A stretch of DNA of 64,000 nt from an uncultured Flavihumibacter sp. (GTDB taxonomy: Bacteria; Bacteroidota; Bacteroidia; Chitinophagales; Chitinophagaceae). Both the position numbers and the translations under genes were made by a program. The stretch is from contig CABHOY010000024.1 in NCBI GenBank assembly GCA_902168105.1, positions 62,001 through 126,000 of the forward strand, given 5' to 3'. Below, piece by piece: positions 17,164 through 26,389 of this stretch (positions are counted from its first letter, which is position 1; each line of letters starts with the position of its first letter). The notes beneath the pieces are model-generated. The model ran no database searches. It was not told where the DNA came from and was given only the letters and a program-made list of their open reading frames with translations.

Positions 17164-17963
17164 AAAAGATAGCTGGCGTTAGTTGTCTCCTCTTTTTTGC
17201 GTGTATCCGTTTATGGGCGCAAACACCAGGACAGGTGCTTATAGAGGCGATGACCTCCCGGGAGCTGGCTACGCGTGTTGCCGCCGGAGCTAATACGGTG
17301 CTCATTTTCAGCGGAGGTACAGAGGCTTCTGGTCCTCATCTGGCATTGGGAAAACATAACTATCGTGTGTACCGGTATGCAACGCAGATCGCTGATAGTC
17401 TGGGTAACACGCTGGTTGCACCTGTGCTTCCTTTTGCGCCTAACAGTCCGGTGCTGGAGCAGTATCCTGGTACGATCTCACTGACCGATCAGACCTTTTC
17501 TGATGTGAATGAACAGCTGGTGCAAAGTATGGCAGCATCTGGATTCCGATATATTGTTTTGATGAGCGATCACTTTAACAGTCAGCGTCCTTTAAAAAAA
17601 CTGGCTGCAAGATTGGATAGTGCGTTAAGCAAAAAGGGCGTACGTGTTTTCTTTTCAAGTGACGGATATGCGAAAGCCAGAGCAGAAATAGAGGCAGACA
17701 TCTCCCGTAAGGGACATGTACCCGGTGGTCATGGGGGACTGTGGGATACGGCAGAGACGTGGGCTGTGTTGCCCGCTGCCGTGCGTAGAGCTTACCTGGC
17801 GGCTGGAGACACTACGCATCTAGGCAACGGCCCATTAGATGCGGCTGGTGTGTCTGGTGATCCCTGTCCCGCAACTCCTGAACAAGGAAAGCAGTTTGGC
17901 CAGCTGCGCGTAAAATTGGCTGTTCAGGAAATACGTCAATGGCTGTCACAGGTAAAACAATAA
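17160..17963 (+). CDS. Secreted creatininase-family protein with altered metal ligands
   Basis: 267 aa. An N-terminal signal peptide (VSCLLFFACIRLWAQ, cleavage near residue 20) sends it out of the cytoplasm. The creatininase motif GxTExxGPHLxLG is present (E55, H60). The usual EQHGPH is EASGPH, and the Asp of the LGTD motif is replaced by His (GKHNY, H66). A later GGHGGLWDTAETW resembles the family's HAGExETS segment. The family includes creatinine amidohydrolase and peptidases such as MftE. Its coupling to the synthetase gene suggests a task on the siderophore outside the cytoplasm, for example hydrolysis; this is inference. Confidence 0.78.
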   Translation: MKKIAGVSCLLFFACIRLWAQTPGQVLIEAMTSRELATRVAAGANTVLIFSGGTEASGPHLALGKHNYRVYRYATQIADSLGNTLVAPVLPFAPNSPVLEQYPGTISLTDQTFSDVNEQLVQSMAASGFRYIVLMSDHFNSQRPLKKLAARLDSALSKKGVRVFFSSDGYAKARAEIEADISRKGHVPGGHGGLWDTAETWAVLPAAVRRAYLAAGDTTHLGNGPLDAAGVSGDPCPATPEQGKQFGQLRVKLAVQEIRQWLSQVKQ

Positions 17964-17966
17964 CGA

Positions 17967-19310
17967 ATGAATACACATATTCTGACTGCCATCATTAATA
18001 GCTATTGCAGAGGGTTCTCCAACTGGAGCTGTTATGAAGGCATTCCAAAGTACGATGAAGTTCTTGCGGAGTACTTCTCTGCTACGGGCCATCAGCTTCA
18101 TTTACGGCTGGACTTCAGTGCGAATGGGACTGAGGTTTTTGTTCCGCTGTACTATTTCTCTGAAAGCGGCTATCACGCATTTGATTTTCCTGTTGCTGAG
18201 AGAACGCTTTCTGACGATAGGATAAGTACGGTCGATGCAGCGCGGTTGCTTACGATTATGGCCGATCATCTGCAGCAAGAGTATCCTGAAATACGTCTGC
18301 AACAGGCACTGGAGAATCTCTCTTCTTTTCCATGTTCATCGCAGATGGAAGGAGGTAGTATAGACGCATTTAACACCTTACTATCAGTGACGGATGTTAC
18401 TGCTCAACCGGACCCGGAGCAATGGCTGGTGCGGCATTTGTTACCTATGGTGGCACATCTGGGCTACCGGCAGCAGGCAGATGAGACAGAACTGCTAAGT
18501 TCCATCTATAGAAAGTGTGAACAATCATTAGGCGACCATCCTTTATTAAACAGTAATAAACTTTCGGTCCATAATGAGTTGCTGTCCTTTTTGTTGGGGA
18601 AAGATAACGTGACACGCCCTTATCCTAATCCGCTGCATAAGGTTTTCTTTTCATCAATACTGATTCAGCCTGGTGGAAAGGAGCTGGTGTATAGCCGTTA
18701 TTTCCCGAAGGAGGATATTACAGTAAGTATACGGCCATTTGGCATAGATCGTGATCTGGAAATGGTGCATGAGTGGTTTAACCGCGAGCATGCAAAGAAG
18801 ATCTGGAAAATGGACTGGCCACTGCGTGAGCTGGAATTGTATTACCGCTGTATGCTGCCCGGGAATTGGTCGCATAGCTACATCGGGGAGATCAACGGTA
18901 CGCCCAGTTATAATTTTGAAGTTTACTGGGTAGTGCGTGATATGTTAGCTGACTATTATGACGCGTTGCCTACGGACTATGGCACCCATCAGTTTATCGC
19001 TCCTGTAGATCCTAAACTGAAATTCTCATCGCCTTCTACCCAATGTATGCTGGACTGGGTATTCGCTCAATCCGAGGTGGGTAAAATGGTTGGCGAGGGA
19101 TCTGTTGAATCGTTGGCTGCACTTATGAATAAGGCGCATGTCGGCTTCCGTGTAGAGAAGGTGATAGAACTGCCACATAAAAAGGCCAATCTCAATTTTT
19201 GTTACCGTGAATGGTATTGGGCGAAGTTTCCGGAAAGCCGGAACCTATCTGAACAAACAGCTATTCCAACAATTAAACAAACAAAACATGAAACATTCTC
19301 AGATATATAA
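17967..19310 (+). CDS. Siderophore acyltransferase: IucA/C-like N-terminal part fused to a GNAT (IucB-like) domain
   Basis: 447 aa. The last 200 residues are an IucB/AlcB-type GNAT: ITVSIRPFGIDRDLEMVHEW, then IWKMDWPLRELELYYRCML, SYIGEINGTPSYNFEVYW, a DYGTHQFIAP strand and a late VGFRVEKVIEL. Such enzymes acylate the N-hydroxylated amine. The first 230 residues resemble by eye the start of IucA/IucC proteins (a VPLYYFSESGYHAFDF strand pair, and LGDHPLLNSNKL where synthetases have AGHP) but stop before the catalytic HPWQ. The end overlaps the N-hydroxylase start by 23 bp. Confidence 0.82.
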   Translation: MNTHILTAIINSYCRGFSNWSCYEGIPKYDEVLAEYFSATGHQLHLRLDFSANGTEVFVPLYYFSESGYHAFDFPVAERTLSDDRISTVDAARLLTIMADHLQQEYPEIRLQQALENLSSFPCSSQMEGGSIDAFNTLLSVTDVTAQPDPEQWLVRHLLPMVAHLGYRQQADETELLSSIYRKCEQSLGDHPLLNSNKLSVHNELLSFLLGKDNVTRPYPNPLHKVFFSSILIQPGGKELVYSRYFPKEDITVSIRPFGIDRDLEMVHEWFNREHAKKIWKMDWPLRELELYYRCMLPGNWSHSYIGEINGTPSYNFEVYWVVRDMLADYYDALPTDYGTHQFIAPVDPKLKFSSPSTQCMLDWVFAQSEVGKMVGEGSVESLAALMNKAHVGFRVEKVIELPHKKANLNFCYREWYWAKFPESRNLSEQTAIPTIKQTKHETFSDI

Positions 19311-20616
19311 TATCATTGGTATCGGTATAGGCCCATTTAATCTGGGGCTTGCCGCACTGCTGCATCCGGTGGCAGATATAAGCGCTGTGTTTTTTGACCA
19401 GGCAGATGGTTTCGACTGGCATCCTGGTCTGATGCTGCATAGTGCAACGCTGCAAACACCTTTCATGGGCACTGATCTGGTAACAATGGCCGACCCGACC
19501 AGTAAGTTCAGCTTTCTCAACTTCCTGAAACAAACGGATCGTTTATATCCATTCTTTATCAGAGAGAGTTTTTACATGCTGCGTAAAGAGTATAATCTTT
19601 ATTGTCAGTGGGTAATTGCCCAGTTAGCATCTTGCCGTTTCTCTCAGAAAGTGTCCCGTCTTGCATATAATGATGGTTTGTATGAAGTAACAGTGCAGCA
19701 TACAAAAACAGGTGATGTGACCACCTGGTATGCGGAGAAATTAGTGCTGGGAACGGGTACACAACCTTATACGCCATCTTTCGTGAATAGAGAGCAGTTA
19801 CCCGGAGTAATACATACCTCTGCATATCTGCCCAACAAAGCAGATATCCTGGAAAAGGGGACCCTTACTATCATCGGTTCCGGTCAGAGCGCTGCTGAAA
19901 TATTTTATGATCTGTTGCCGGAAACAAAACATGGATTGCAGCTTAACTGGTTTACACGTGCGGATAGATTTTTTCCTATGGAATATTCTAAGCTGACATT
20001 GGAGCTGACCTCTCCGGAGTATGTTGACTATTTCTATGAGATGCCACCGGAGCGCCGCAGAAAGGTCCTTTCCGCCCAGAATACACTGTTCAAGGGGATC
20101 AATTATGATCTTATCAATGAGATCTTTGATACCATGTATGAAATGAGTGTAGGCGGTAAGAAGCTCAATGTTCAGTTAAATACCAATAGCGAGCTCACTG
20201 ACATAACACTGGCGGGGGGCTTGCATGCATATACATTGCATTTTAACCATGTGCAGCAACAACGACGCTTCACATTAGATACTAATTCAGTAGTGCTGGC
20301 AACGGGTTATAAATATAATGAACCTGCTGTGATCAGTGGTATAGAGGAACGCATCCGTCGCACGTCCGACAACCTGATGGATGTACACCGTAATTATACA
20401 ATAGATATTCACAACAACGAGGTCTTTGTACAGAATGCAGAACTGCATACGCATGGGTTTGTGACCCCTGATCTGGGGATGGGCGCATACCGCAATTCAC
20501 ACATCATTAATGCTGTAGCCGGAAGGGAAGTATATAAGATTGAAGAGCGGATTGCTTATCAGGACTTCGGTGTTGTAGATGTAAAAGAAACTGCTACTGA
20601 TCTAGCTATCCTTTAA
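19288..20616 (+). CDS. FAD-dependent lysine/ornithine/diamine N-monooxygenase (IucD-like)
   Basis: 442 aa from ATG 19288. An upstream ATG at 19207 adds 27 non-homologous residues inside the previous gene. The N-terminus NIIGIGIGPFNLGLAALL is the FAD motif, IIGSGQSAAEIFYDLL (near residue 195) is the NADPH motif, and VLATGYKY is the FAD/NAD linker motif. The enzyme N-hydroxylates the terminal amine, here presumably of (hydroxy)cadaverine, to give the future hydroxamate. Overlap with the acyltransferase gene shows that the two steps are co-expressed. Confidence 0.93.
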   Translation: MKHSQIYNIIGIGIGPFNLGLAALLHPVADISAVFFDQADGFDWHPGLMLHSATLQTPFMGTDLVTMADPTSKFSFLNFLKQTDRLYPFFIRESFYMLRKEYNLYCQWVIAQLASCRFSQKVSRLAYNDGLYEVTVQHTKTGDVTTWYAEKLVLGTGTQPYTPSFVNREQLPGVIHTSAYLPNKADILEKGTLTIIGSGQSAAEIFYDLLPETKHGLQLNWFTRADRFFPMEYSKLTLELTSPEYVDYFYEMPPERRRKVLSAQNTLFKGINYDLINEIFDTMYEMSVGGKKLNVQLNTNSELTDITLAGGLHAYTLHFNHVQQQRRFTLDTNSVVLATGYKYNEPAVISGIEERIRRTSDNLMDVHRNYTIDIHNNEVFVQNAELHTHGFVTPDLGMGAYRNSHIINAVAGREVYKIEERIAYQDFGVVDVKETATDLAIL

Positions 20617-20635
20617 CGTTAAACTATTATTACGA

Positions 20636-22042
20636 ATGAATGCTGTGCTGTTGAGAGCCCGTTCTATACTAAGTCTGTTTAAAAGTGCTATTGCCGGTAA
20701 GGAGAAGGACTTTACCTCCGGTAGTGTCAATCGCGCTACCTTTTTATTGTCTGTACCTTCAATGCTGGAACTGGCAATGGAGTCTTTATTTGTGATGGTA
20801 GACCTTCTTTTTGTGAGCAGTCTGGGGGAAAGGGCTATCACAATTGTAGGTATCGTTAACTCTGTAATTATCATTTTTCACTCTGTGGCAATGGGGCTCA
20901 GTATTGCAGCTACTGCCATTATATCCAGGCGGGTTGGCGAGAAGAAGCCGCGTACTGCCGGACTTGCAGCCATGCAGGCGATCTACCTGGGAATAACGAT
21001 CTCTGTATTATTCAGCATTTTGTCGGTCAGCTTTAACAGGAGTATCCTGCATCTGGCCGGTGCATCAGCTGAGCTGGTGCATGAAGGTGATCTGTTCTCG
21101 CGGATCATGTTCGGTTGTATTCTGCTGGTCGTTATGCGGGTATTGATGAATGGCATATTCCGGGGCGCTGGTAATGCAGCTATGGCAATGCGTACGTTGT
21201 TATTATCCAATGCGGTGAATGCGATACTGTGTGCTGTGTTGATCTTTGGTATAGGACCTATTCCTGCCTTCGGATTGTTAGGGGCGGCAATGGCCACCGG
21301 CATAGCGAACCTTATTGGTGTGGGATATCAGTGCTGGTATTTTGCAAAAGTGGAAAAGATGATCACGATCGGCAGGCAGCAATTGATGTTGGTACCGGAT
21401 ATTATTAAGCGTTTATGTAAGCTGGCCGCCTCCGGCACAGTACAATACCTGATCCCCTCTTCCAGCCGGTTCCTGATGATCATTATCGTGGCTAAACTGG
21501 GCGAGAGTGTGCTGGCAGGTTATATTGTAGCTAACCGTATTATTATGTTCACTGTATTGCCCGCATGGGGTATCGCTAATGCTGCCGGGGTACTGACAGG
21601 GCAGAACCTGGGCGCAGGACAGCCGGAAAGGGCAGAGCAATCGGTTTGGAAAACAGGCACTTTCAATATGTGTTTCCTGGGTAGTATTGCATTATTCCTG
21701 TTGGTTTCGGGAGAGAGCCTTGTACGTATTTTTACCCATGAACAGGTAGTTGCAGAGAATGCAGCCCTCTATCTTCGTTACATGTCCATTGCATACTTTT
21801 TCTTCGGATATACCATGGTGATTTCCCGTTCGCTCAATGCGGCGGGCTCCGTAAATGTGGTGACGTTAATGTATGTGCTGATGTTTTATGTTACACAACT
21901 ACCCCTTGCCTGGTTCTTAGGAATACATTCCAACTGGGGATCACAGGGCATATTCATCGCTATTCTGGCATCTGAAATTGTATTGGCCATCGCTTGTCTT
22001 ATTGTCTTTCGCAGTGGCAAATGGAAAAAAGTAAAAATCTGA
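20636..22042 (+). CDS. MATE family efflux transporter, probable siderophore exporter
   Basis: 468 aa with about twelve hydrophobic segments in two similar halves. Conserved pieces are FLLSVPSMLELAMESLFVMVDLLFVSSLGE (first helix pair), GNAAMAMRTLL and NAAGVLTGQNLGAGQPERAEQ in the second half. MATE pumps are Na+ or H+ antiporters. In this operon position the natural cargo is the finished siderophore. It starts 19 bp after the N-hydroxylase gene and the carrier-protein gene follows after 17 bp. Confidence 0.9.
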   Translation: MNAVLLRARSILSLFKSAIAGKEKDFTSGSVNRATFLLSVPSMLELAMESLFVMVDLLFVSSLGERAITIVGIVNSVIIIFHSVAMGLSIAATAIISRRVGEKKPRTAGLAAMQAIYLGITISVLFSILSVSFNRSILHLAGASAELVHEGDLFSRIMFGCILLVVMRVLMNGIFRGAGNAAMAMRTLLLSNAVNAILCAVLIFGIGPIPAFGLLGAAMATGIANLIGVGYQCWYFAKVEKMITIGRQQLMLVPDIIKRLCKLAASGTVQYLIPSSSRFLMIIIVAKLGESVLAGYIVANRIIMFTVLPAWGIANAAGVLTGQNLGAGQPERAEQSVWKTGTFNMCFLGSIALFLLVSGESLVRIFTHEQVVAENAALYLRYMSIAYFFFGYTMVISRSLNAAGSVNVVTLMYVLMFYVTQLPLAWFLGIHSNWGSQGIFIAILASEIVLAIACLIVFRSGKWKKVKI

Positions 22043-22059
22043 TTTAAAAATATTGTCTT

Positions 22060-22299
22060 ATGAACACAACTCAAACACTACAAGATATTATCGCAGCAGC
22101 ATTGTCTATACCTGCAAATGAGGTGACTGATGATCTCAGCTATCAGAGTATTCCGGAATGGGACTCGGTGTCACACATCTATCTCATAACAGAACTGGAG
22201 GCAGCTTTTAGTATTACTATTGATACAGATGAAGTACTGGAAATGAGCAGCGTGGAAAAGGTAAAGGAAACTCTTAGAAAGCATAATGTTAACATATGA
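22060..22299 (+). CDS. Acyl carrier protein
   Basis: 79 aa. Four-helix ACP pattern with the phosphopantetheine serine S36 in IPEWDSVSHIYLI and helix III EVLEMSSVEKVKETL. It overlaps the AMP-ligase start by 4 bp, so the pair works together: the ligase activates an acid and loads it on this carrier. An ACP inside an IucA/C-type locus is unusual and suggests that the acyl group placed on the hydroxylamine is delivered from a carrier rather than only from CoA. Confidence 0.92.
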   Translation: MNTTQTLQDIIAAALSIPANEVTDDLSYQSIPEWDSVSHIYLITELEAAFSITIDTDEVLEMSSVEKVKETLRKHNVNI

Positions 22300-23672
22300 G
22301 TTTATATGGATTAATTGCCAGGAATGAAAGTTTGCGGTACCTGGATGCGATTACCGGAGAAAGTTATGCGCTACGTGATTTAAATAATACCCTGGATATT
22401 ACTGACAGACAGGCATTGGCGTTTTTGTACCTGGATAATTCCATAGCGTCCATAAGGGTGTTATTAAATTGTCTTAACAGCAAATTAACTCTGGGGCTGC
22501 TAAGTCCAAAGTTGAATAGTGAATATAAACAGCGGCTGGAGCATGCATATGGCCCTTATTATATTTATGATGCGACAAGAGAAGAAATTCCTGATTTTGA
22601 TTTACAGGATAATACGCTCTTCCGCAACAAGAAAGGAATCGTGAATGAGGTACATCCGGATATAAAAGTATTGCTCAGCACTTCAGGTACTACAGGCTCT
22701 CCCAAGTTTGTGAAGTTGTCGGAGGATAATCTGGTACAGAATGCATTGTCCATCCTCGACTATCTGCCTGTCAGCAACCGTGATATTACTCCGTTGAATC
22801 TGCCGGTATTCTATTCGTATGGATTATCTGTTTTTACTACCAATAGCATAGCCGGAGAACAGGTTGTATGTGGCAACCGTGACGTGGTGCAGAAGGAATT
22901 CTGGGAGGATATGGAGCGATATGGTTATACTTCTGTCGCCGGAGTGCCATATGTTTATGAAATGCTTCATCGCATCGGGTTTTGCCGCAAAGAGTACCCG
23001 TCGCTGCGATACATGACACAGGCTGGTGGAAAGCTGAATGGATCACTCATAAAGTCTTTCGGAGAGTATATGGCCGACCGGAATAAGCAGTTCTTTGTGA
23101 TGTACGGCCAGACAGAAGCTACTGCCCGTATGGCTTACATGCCTCCTCATGACCTGTTGAAGAAAAATGGTTCGATTGGTATGCCTGTTAAAGGAGGGCA
23201 ATTTATAATAGCGCCTGATACAAATGAATTGTTGTATAGCGGACCTAATGTATTCGGAGGGTATGCTACATCGGCTGCTGATCTAACTACGTTTGAGCAT
23301 TTGCCTGTATTACACACAGGGGATGTGGCTAGCCTTGATACTGATGGGTATTACTACATTACCGGTCGTTTGAAACGATTTGTTAAGTTGTTTGGTTCGC
23401 GTATTAACCTTGATGAAGTTGAAAATATTCTGAAGCAGGAGATACAGGGAGAAACTTTTGCCTGTATAGGAGTTGAAGACAGGCACCTGTTGGTATTCCA
23501 CCGGCAGGCAGCACTCGATGATAGTACTATCAGATCGCTCCTTGCAAAAAAACTGGGACTACATCCCACGGCTTTTAAAGTGCAGCGGATAGATGAGTTT
23601 CCGTTAACGCCTAATGGAAAGTTAGACTATACAGCAATGCAGCAAAATAATATTCTACAGGTGCAGGAATGA
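22296..23672 (+). CDS. AMP-dependent acyl-ACP synthetase/ligase
   Basis: 458 aa, slightly shorter than typical acyl-CoA ligases. Adenylation motifs: LLSTSGTTGSPKFVKLS (about residue 128), FVMYGQTEATARM (about 268), LHTGDVASLDTDGYYYITGR (about 338) and the C-terminal lysine motif FPLTPNGKLDY. It should activate a carboxylic acid with ATP and pass it to the ACP encoded immediately upstream. The acid is unknown; in the siderophore setting it may be the hydroxamate acyl chain. Last gene of the run, ended by a strong hairpin. Confidence 0.9.
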   Translation: MSLYGLIARNESLRYLDAITGESYALRDLNNTLDITDRQALAFLYLDNSIASIRVLLNCLNSKLTLGLLSPKLNSEYKQRLEHAYGPYYIYDATREEIPDFDLQDNTLFRNKKGIVNEVHPDIKVLLSTSGTTGSPKFVKLSEDNLVQNALSILDYLPVSNRDITPLNLPVFYSYGLSVFTTNSIAGEQVVCGNRDVVQKEFWEDMERYGYTSVAGVPYVYEMLHRIGFCRKEYPSLRYMTQAGGKLNGSLIKSFGEYMADRNKQFFVMYGQTEATARMAYMPPHDLLKKNGSIGMPVKGGQFIIAPDTNELLYSGPNVFGGYATSAADLTTFEHLPVLHTGDVASLDTDGYYYITGRLKRFVKLFGSRINLDEVENILKQEIQGETFACIGVEDRHLLVFHRQAALDDSTIRSLLAKKLGLHPTAFKVQRIDEFPLTPNGKLDYTAMQQNNILQVQE

Positions 23673-23673
23673 A

Positions 23674-23699
23674 AAAGGCCGGACACATGTCCGGCCTTT
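23674..23699. terminator. Bidirectional hairpin terminator between the AMP ligase and TonB receptor genes
   Basis: A 12-bp perfect stem (AAAGGCCGGACA / TGTCCGGCCTTT) with a 2-nt centre. It sits between convergent genes, with A and T runs at the stem ends on both strands. Confidence 0.85.
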
Positions 23700-23722
23700 C
23701 CCTGTTATCTTGAATATTGTGG

Positions 23723-26071
23723 TCAGAATTTGAAAGCGATGCTGGCCAGGAAGTTCAGTTGTTTTTGTGGTGAGCCAACCGGATTCCAATATTGCTCATT
23801 CAGCAGGTTATTGGCTTTCACAGATAACCTGAATTTAGGCTGATCGTAGAAGGCTGTTGCATTAACCAGTGTATAGCTAGGTAATACAAAGGTATTGGTC
23901 GCTTCAAACCATGAATCACTTATATAATTAGCGCCTGCGCCAAAACCAAGACCTTTCGCCTTACCGCGTGTAAGATGATAGCTTACCCATATGTTGGCTA
24001 CATCTTTCGGGCTGGCTGTCACATACTTGCCTTGCAGGGCAGGGCTGGCGTTGGTATATTTGTTCTCGTTATGCGCGTAACCTGCAATGATATTTAAACC
24101 AGGTACAGGGCTGGCGGTAATATCTGCTTCATATCCCTTGCTATGTTGTGTACCGTCCTGACGGGTGAATGTCTTACCGTCTACTACTTCCGTACGTGTT
24201 GAGTTAGTTACGGCAATATCATAGTAGCTGGCGCTACCACTGAGTTTACCATTTATGATATCTACCTTCACACCACCTTCCCACTGGTTACCATATTGAG
24301 GTTTTAACTCAAGAATGGTATTGTCCGGTTGTGTTGCCGGAGCTAAGTTTACGAACCCGTTCATATAGTTGCCGAAGACCGATACCTTTTCTTTCACGAC
24401 CTGATATACAAGTCCGAATTTAGGGGAGAGCGAGTTCTGGCTATATTTTCCTGTGTATTTACCAGTAGCAATGGCGTAGGTGCCATCTGTGGTATAACGG
24501 TCAGCACGTAGACTCAGCATCGCCATCAGAGAGGGTGTGATATTGAATACATCGGAAATATAAGCGCTGTAATTGTAGGCTTTGGAAGTAGTACCCACAA
24601 ATCCTTTCTGATATGAAAGGGCATCTATTTTCTCAGCACTGATGTCAGGTAATGGATTATTGATATTTACTTTATCGTACGATACGGTTGCACGGTACAG
24701 TTGATTGTAGTTATAATTGTAGTCCAGCCCTATTACCACCCTGTTCCTGAAAGAACCAATATAGAAATCGCCTATAAAGTTCTGCTGCAGCTGGATGTTG
24801 CCGAAAGTCTCCGGTGTTTGATTTCTTACCGTACGGGCCATCATGGAGTCACTTACAAGGGACAGTGTTGTCCAGTACAGGTGTTTATAGAAGCCTTCGG
24901 AATACAGATAATTGGTTTGAGAAGTCCAGTTATCGGAGATCTTGTATTCTGCCTGCGCCTGGATGTTATTGATGCCGTTGGAAACGTCTACGCTGTTGTT
25001 AATATAGGAACGGTCGTAGATGATAGGCAGATCTTTAAAGCTGCGGGCCGTTACTTTGCTCAAAGAGTCTATTGCAAATGAGGTAGTGGTATAAGAAGCC
25101 CTGGTCAGCTCAACATCCAACGTGAGTTTCAGGCGGTCGGTAAGCTGATAGGTGATGGTGGGAGCGATGGTATAGTTTTTAGCATAACCCTGATCCTGGA
25201 AGGAACCCTCTGTTTGTGCACCGGCGTTCAGGCGGAACAGGAGGGTCTTTTCTTTATTGAGGGGAGCATTCACATCAGCGGTTACACGGCCAAACTGGAA
25301 GCTGCCTCCCGTAACGCTAACCTCACCACCGAATGCGTCATAAGGCCTTTTGGTTACATAATTAAATACCCCGCCAAATGTCACATTACGGTTACTGCCG
25401 AATAAAGTACCTGAAGGGCCTTTGATCACCTCTACTCTTTCCAGGATGATCGGATTCAGCGGAACGATAGCACTGGTCACCATACCGTTACGCATACCCA
25501 TAGAGTTTGAAAAACCGCGAATGGTCATACCCTGAGAACCTCCTGCGGCAAAGTTTGGTACTGCACCGGGGATGTTGCGGTAGAGGTCCGTTCTTTCCGT
25601 AATAACCTGCTCTTCAATCAGCTCTTTGCCTGCTATCTGGTATACCTGAGGGTTTTCCAGATTTTTAATAGGAAGGCGGGCGATCTGCTCACTTTCCCTG
25701 CGGCTGAACTTATTCTGATTAGAGATGACAGATATCTCCTTCAGTTGTGTACTGGATACCTGCAATTGCAGGACTATCTCTGTGGCTTTACCTTTTTCAA
25801 CCGTTACTTCCTGTTGCAATGGGGCATAACCCACCAGAGATACCTCCAGAAGATGGCTGCCAGCCGGAATATGTGAGATGGTAAATGTACCGTCTTCATT
25901 GGTAAGAGTAGTCTTTTTCGCATCTTTTATCACGATGGATACCGCAGATGCAGCGCGGTTATCGTTGGTAGTTACTTTGCCTTTAATGGTACCAAAATCA
26001 TTCTCTTCACTTGTAAACGCAAAACAGCAAACAGGTAGCAATAGAAGGAGCATCTGTAGAAATTGCCTCAT
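23723..26071 (-). CDS. TonB-dependent siderophore receptor
   Basis: 782 aa from ATG 26071; a longer start at 26152 lacks a proper signal peptide. Order: signal peptide (MRQFLQMLLLLLPVCCFAF), carboxypeptidase-regulatory-like beta domain (GTIKGKVTTNDNRAASAVSI), plug domain (IPGAVPNFAAGGSQGMTIRG, then RVEVIKGPSGTLFGSN) and a 22-strand barrel ending in an aromatic residue (ASIAFKF). The FhuA/FpvA-like plug and direct convergence with the biosynthetic genes make it the likely importer of the ferric siderophore made here. Confidence 0.93.
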   Translation of the reverse strand: MRQFLQMLLLLLPVCCFAFTSEENDFGTIKGKVTTNDNRAASAVSIVIKDAKKTTLTNEDGTFTISHIPAGSHLLEVSLVGYAPLQQEVTVEKGKATEIVLQLQVSSTQLKEISVISNQNKFSRRESEQIARLPIKNLENPQVYQIAGKELIEEQVITERTDLYRNIPGAVPNFAAGGSQGMTIRGFSNSMGMRNGMVTSAIVPLNPIILERVEVIKGPSGTLFGSNRNVTFGGVFNYVTKRPYDAFGGEVSVTGGSFQFGRVTADVNAPLNKEKTLLFRLNAGAQTEGSFQDQGYAKNYTIAPTITYQLTDRLKLTLDVELTRASYTTTSFAIDSLSKVTARSFKDLPIIYDRSYINNSVDVSNGINNIQAQAEYKISDNWTSQTNYLYSEGFYKHLYWTTLSLVSDSMMARTVRNQTPETFGNIQLQQNFIGDFYIGSFRNRVVIGLDYNYNYNQLYRATVSYDKVNINNPLPDISAEKIDALSYQKGFVGTTSKAYNYSAYISDVFNITPSLMAMLSLRADRYTTDGTYAIATGKYTGKYSQNSLSPKFGLVYQVVKEKVSVFGNYMNGFVNLAPATQPDNTILELKPQYGNQWEGGVKVDIINGKLSGSASYYDIAVTNSTRTEVVDGKTFTRQDGTQHSKGYEADITASPVPGLNIIAGYAHNENKYTNASPALQGKYVTASPKDVANIWVSYHLTRGKAKGLGFGAGANYISDSWFEATNTFVLPSYTLVNATAFYDQPKFRLSVKANNLLNEQYWNPVGSPQKQLNFLASIAFKF

Positions 26072-26389
26072 AGTCGATTGGGTATAATTTCCGCAAAAGT
26101 CAGTCAGTCGGAGGACTTCTTCTTTCAACAATCGGGAAAATCTTTTACGCAAAGCGGAAAAATTTTGACCTGGGGTAGGTAAAAGGGCGTTTTCCCCACT
26201 TTAATATTAATTGAAGGAGCAACAAAGAAGTAAAAAATTGAGGTAAGGAGTCGCATGTTTAAACATTATATGGAAAATAAGGATTAGGGCCTGGTTTGTT
26301 ATCTTCGGACCTGACAGCATTGGCGTTAGTGGGTAAAATAAATTACATTTATTGAACCAAGTGATCCGAAACGTCTATCCGTTGAAATT

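Noticed and set aside
26072..26152. Longer start of the siderophore receptor
   Set aside because: It would bury the signal peptide 27 residues inside the protein.
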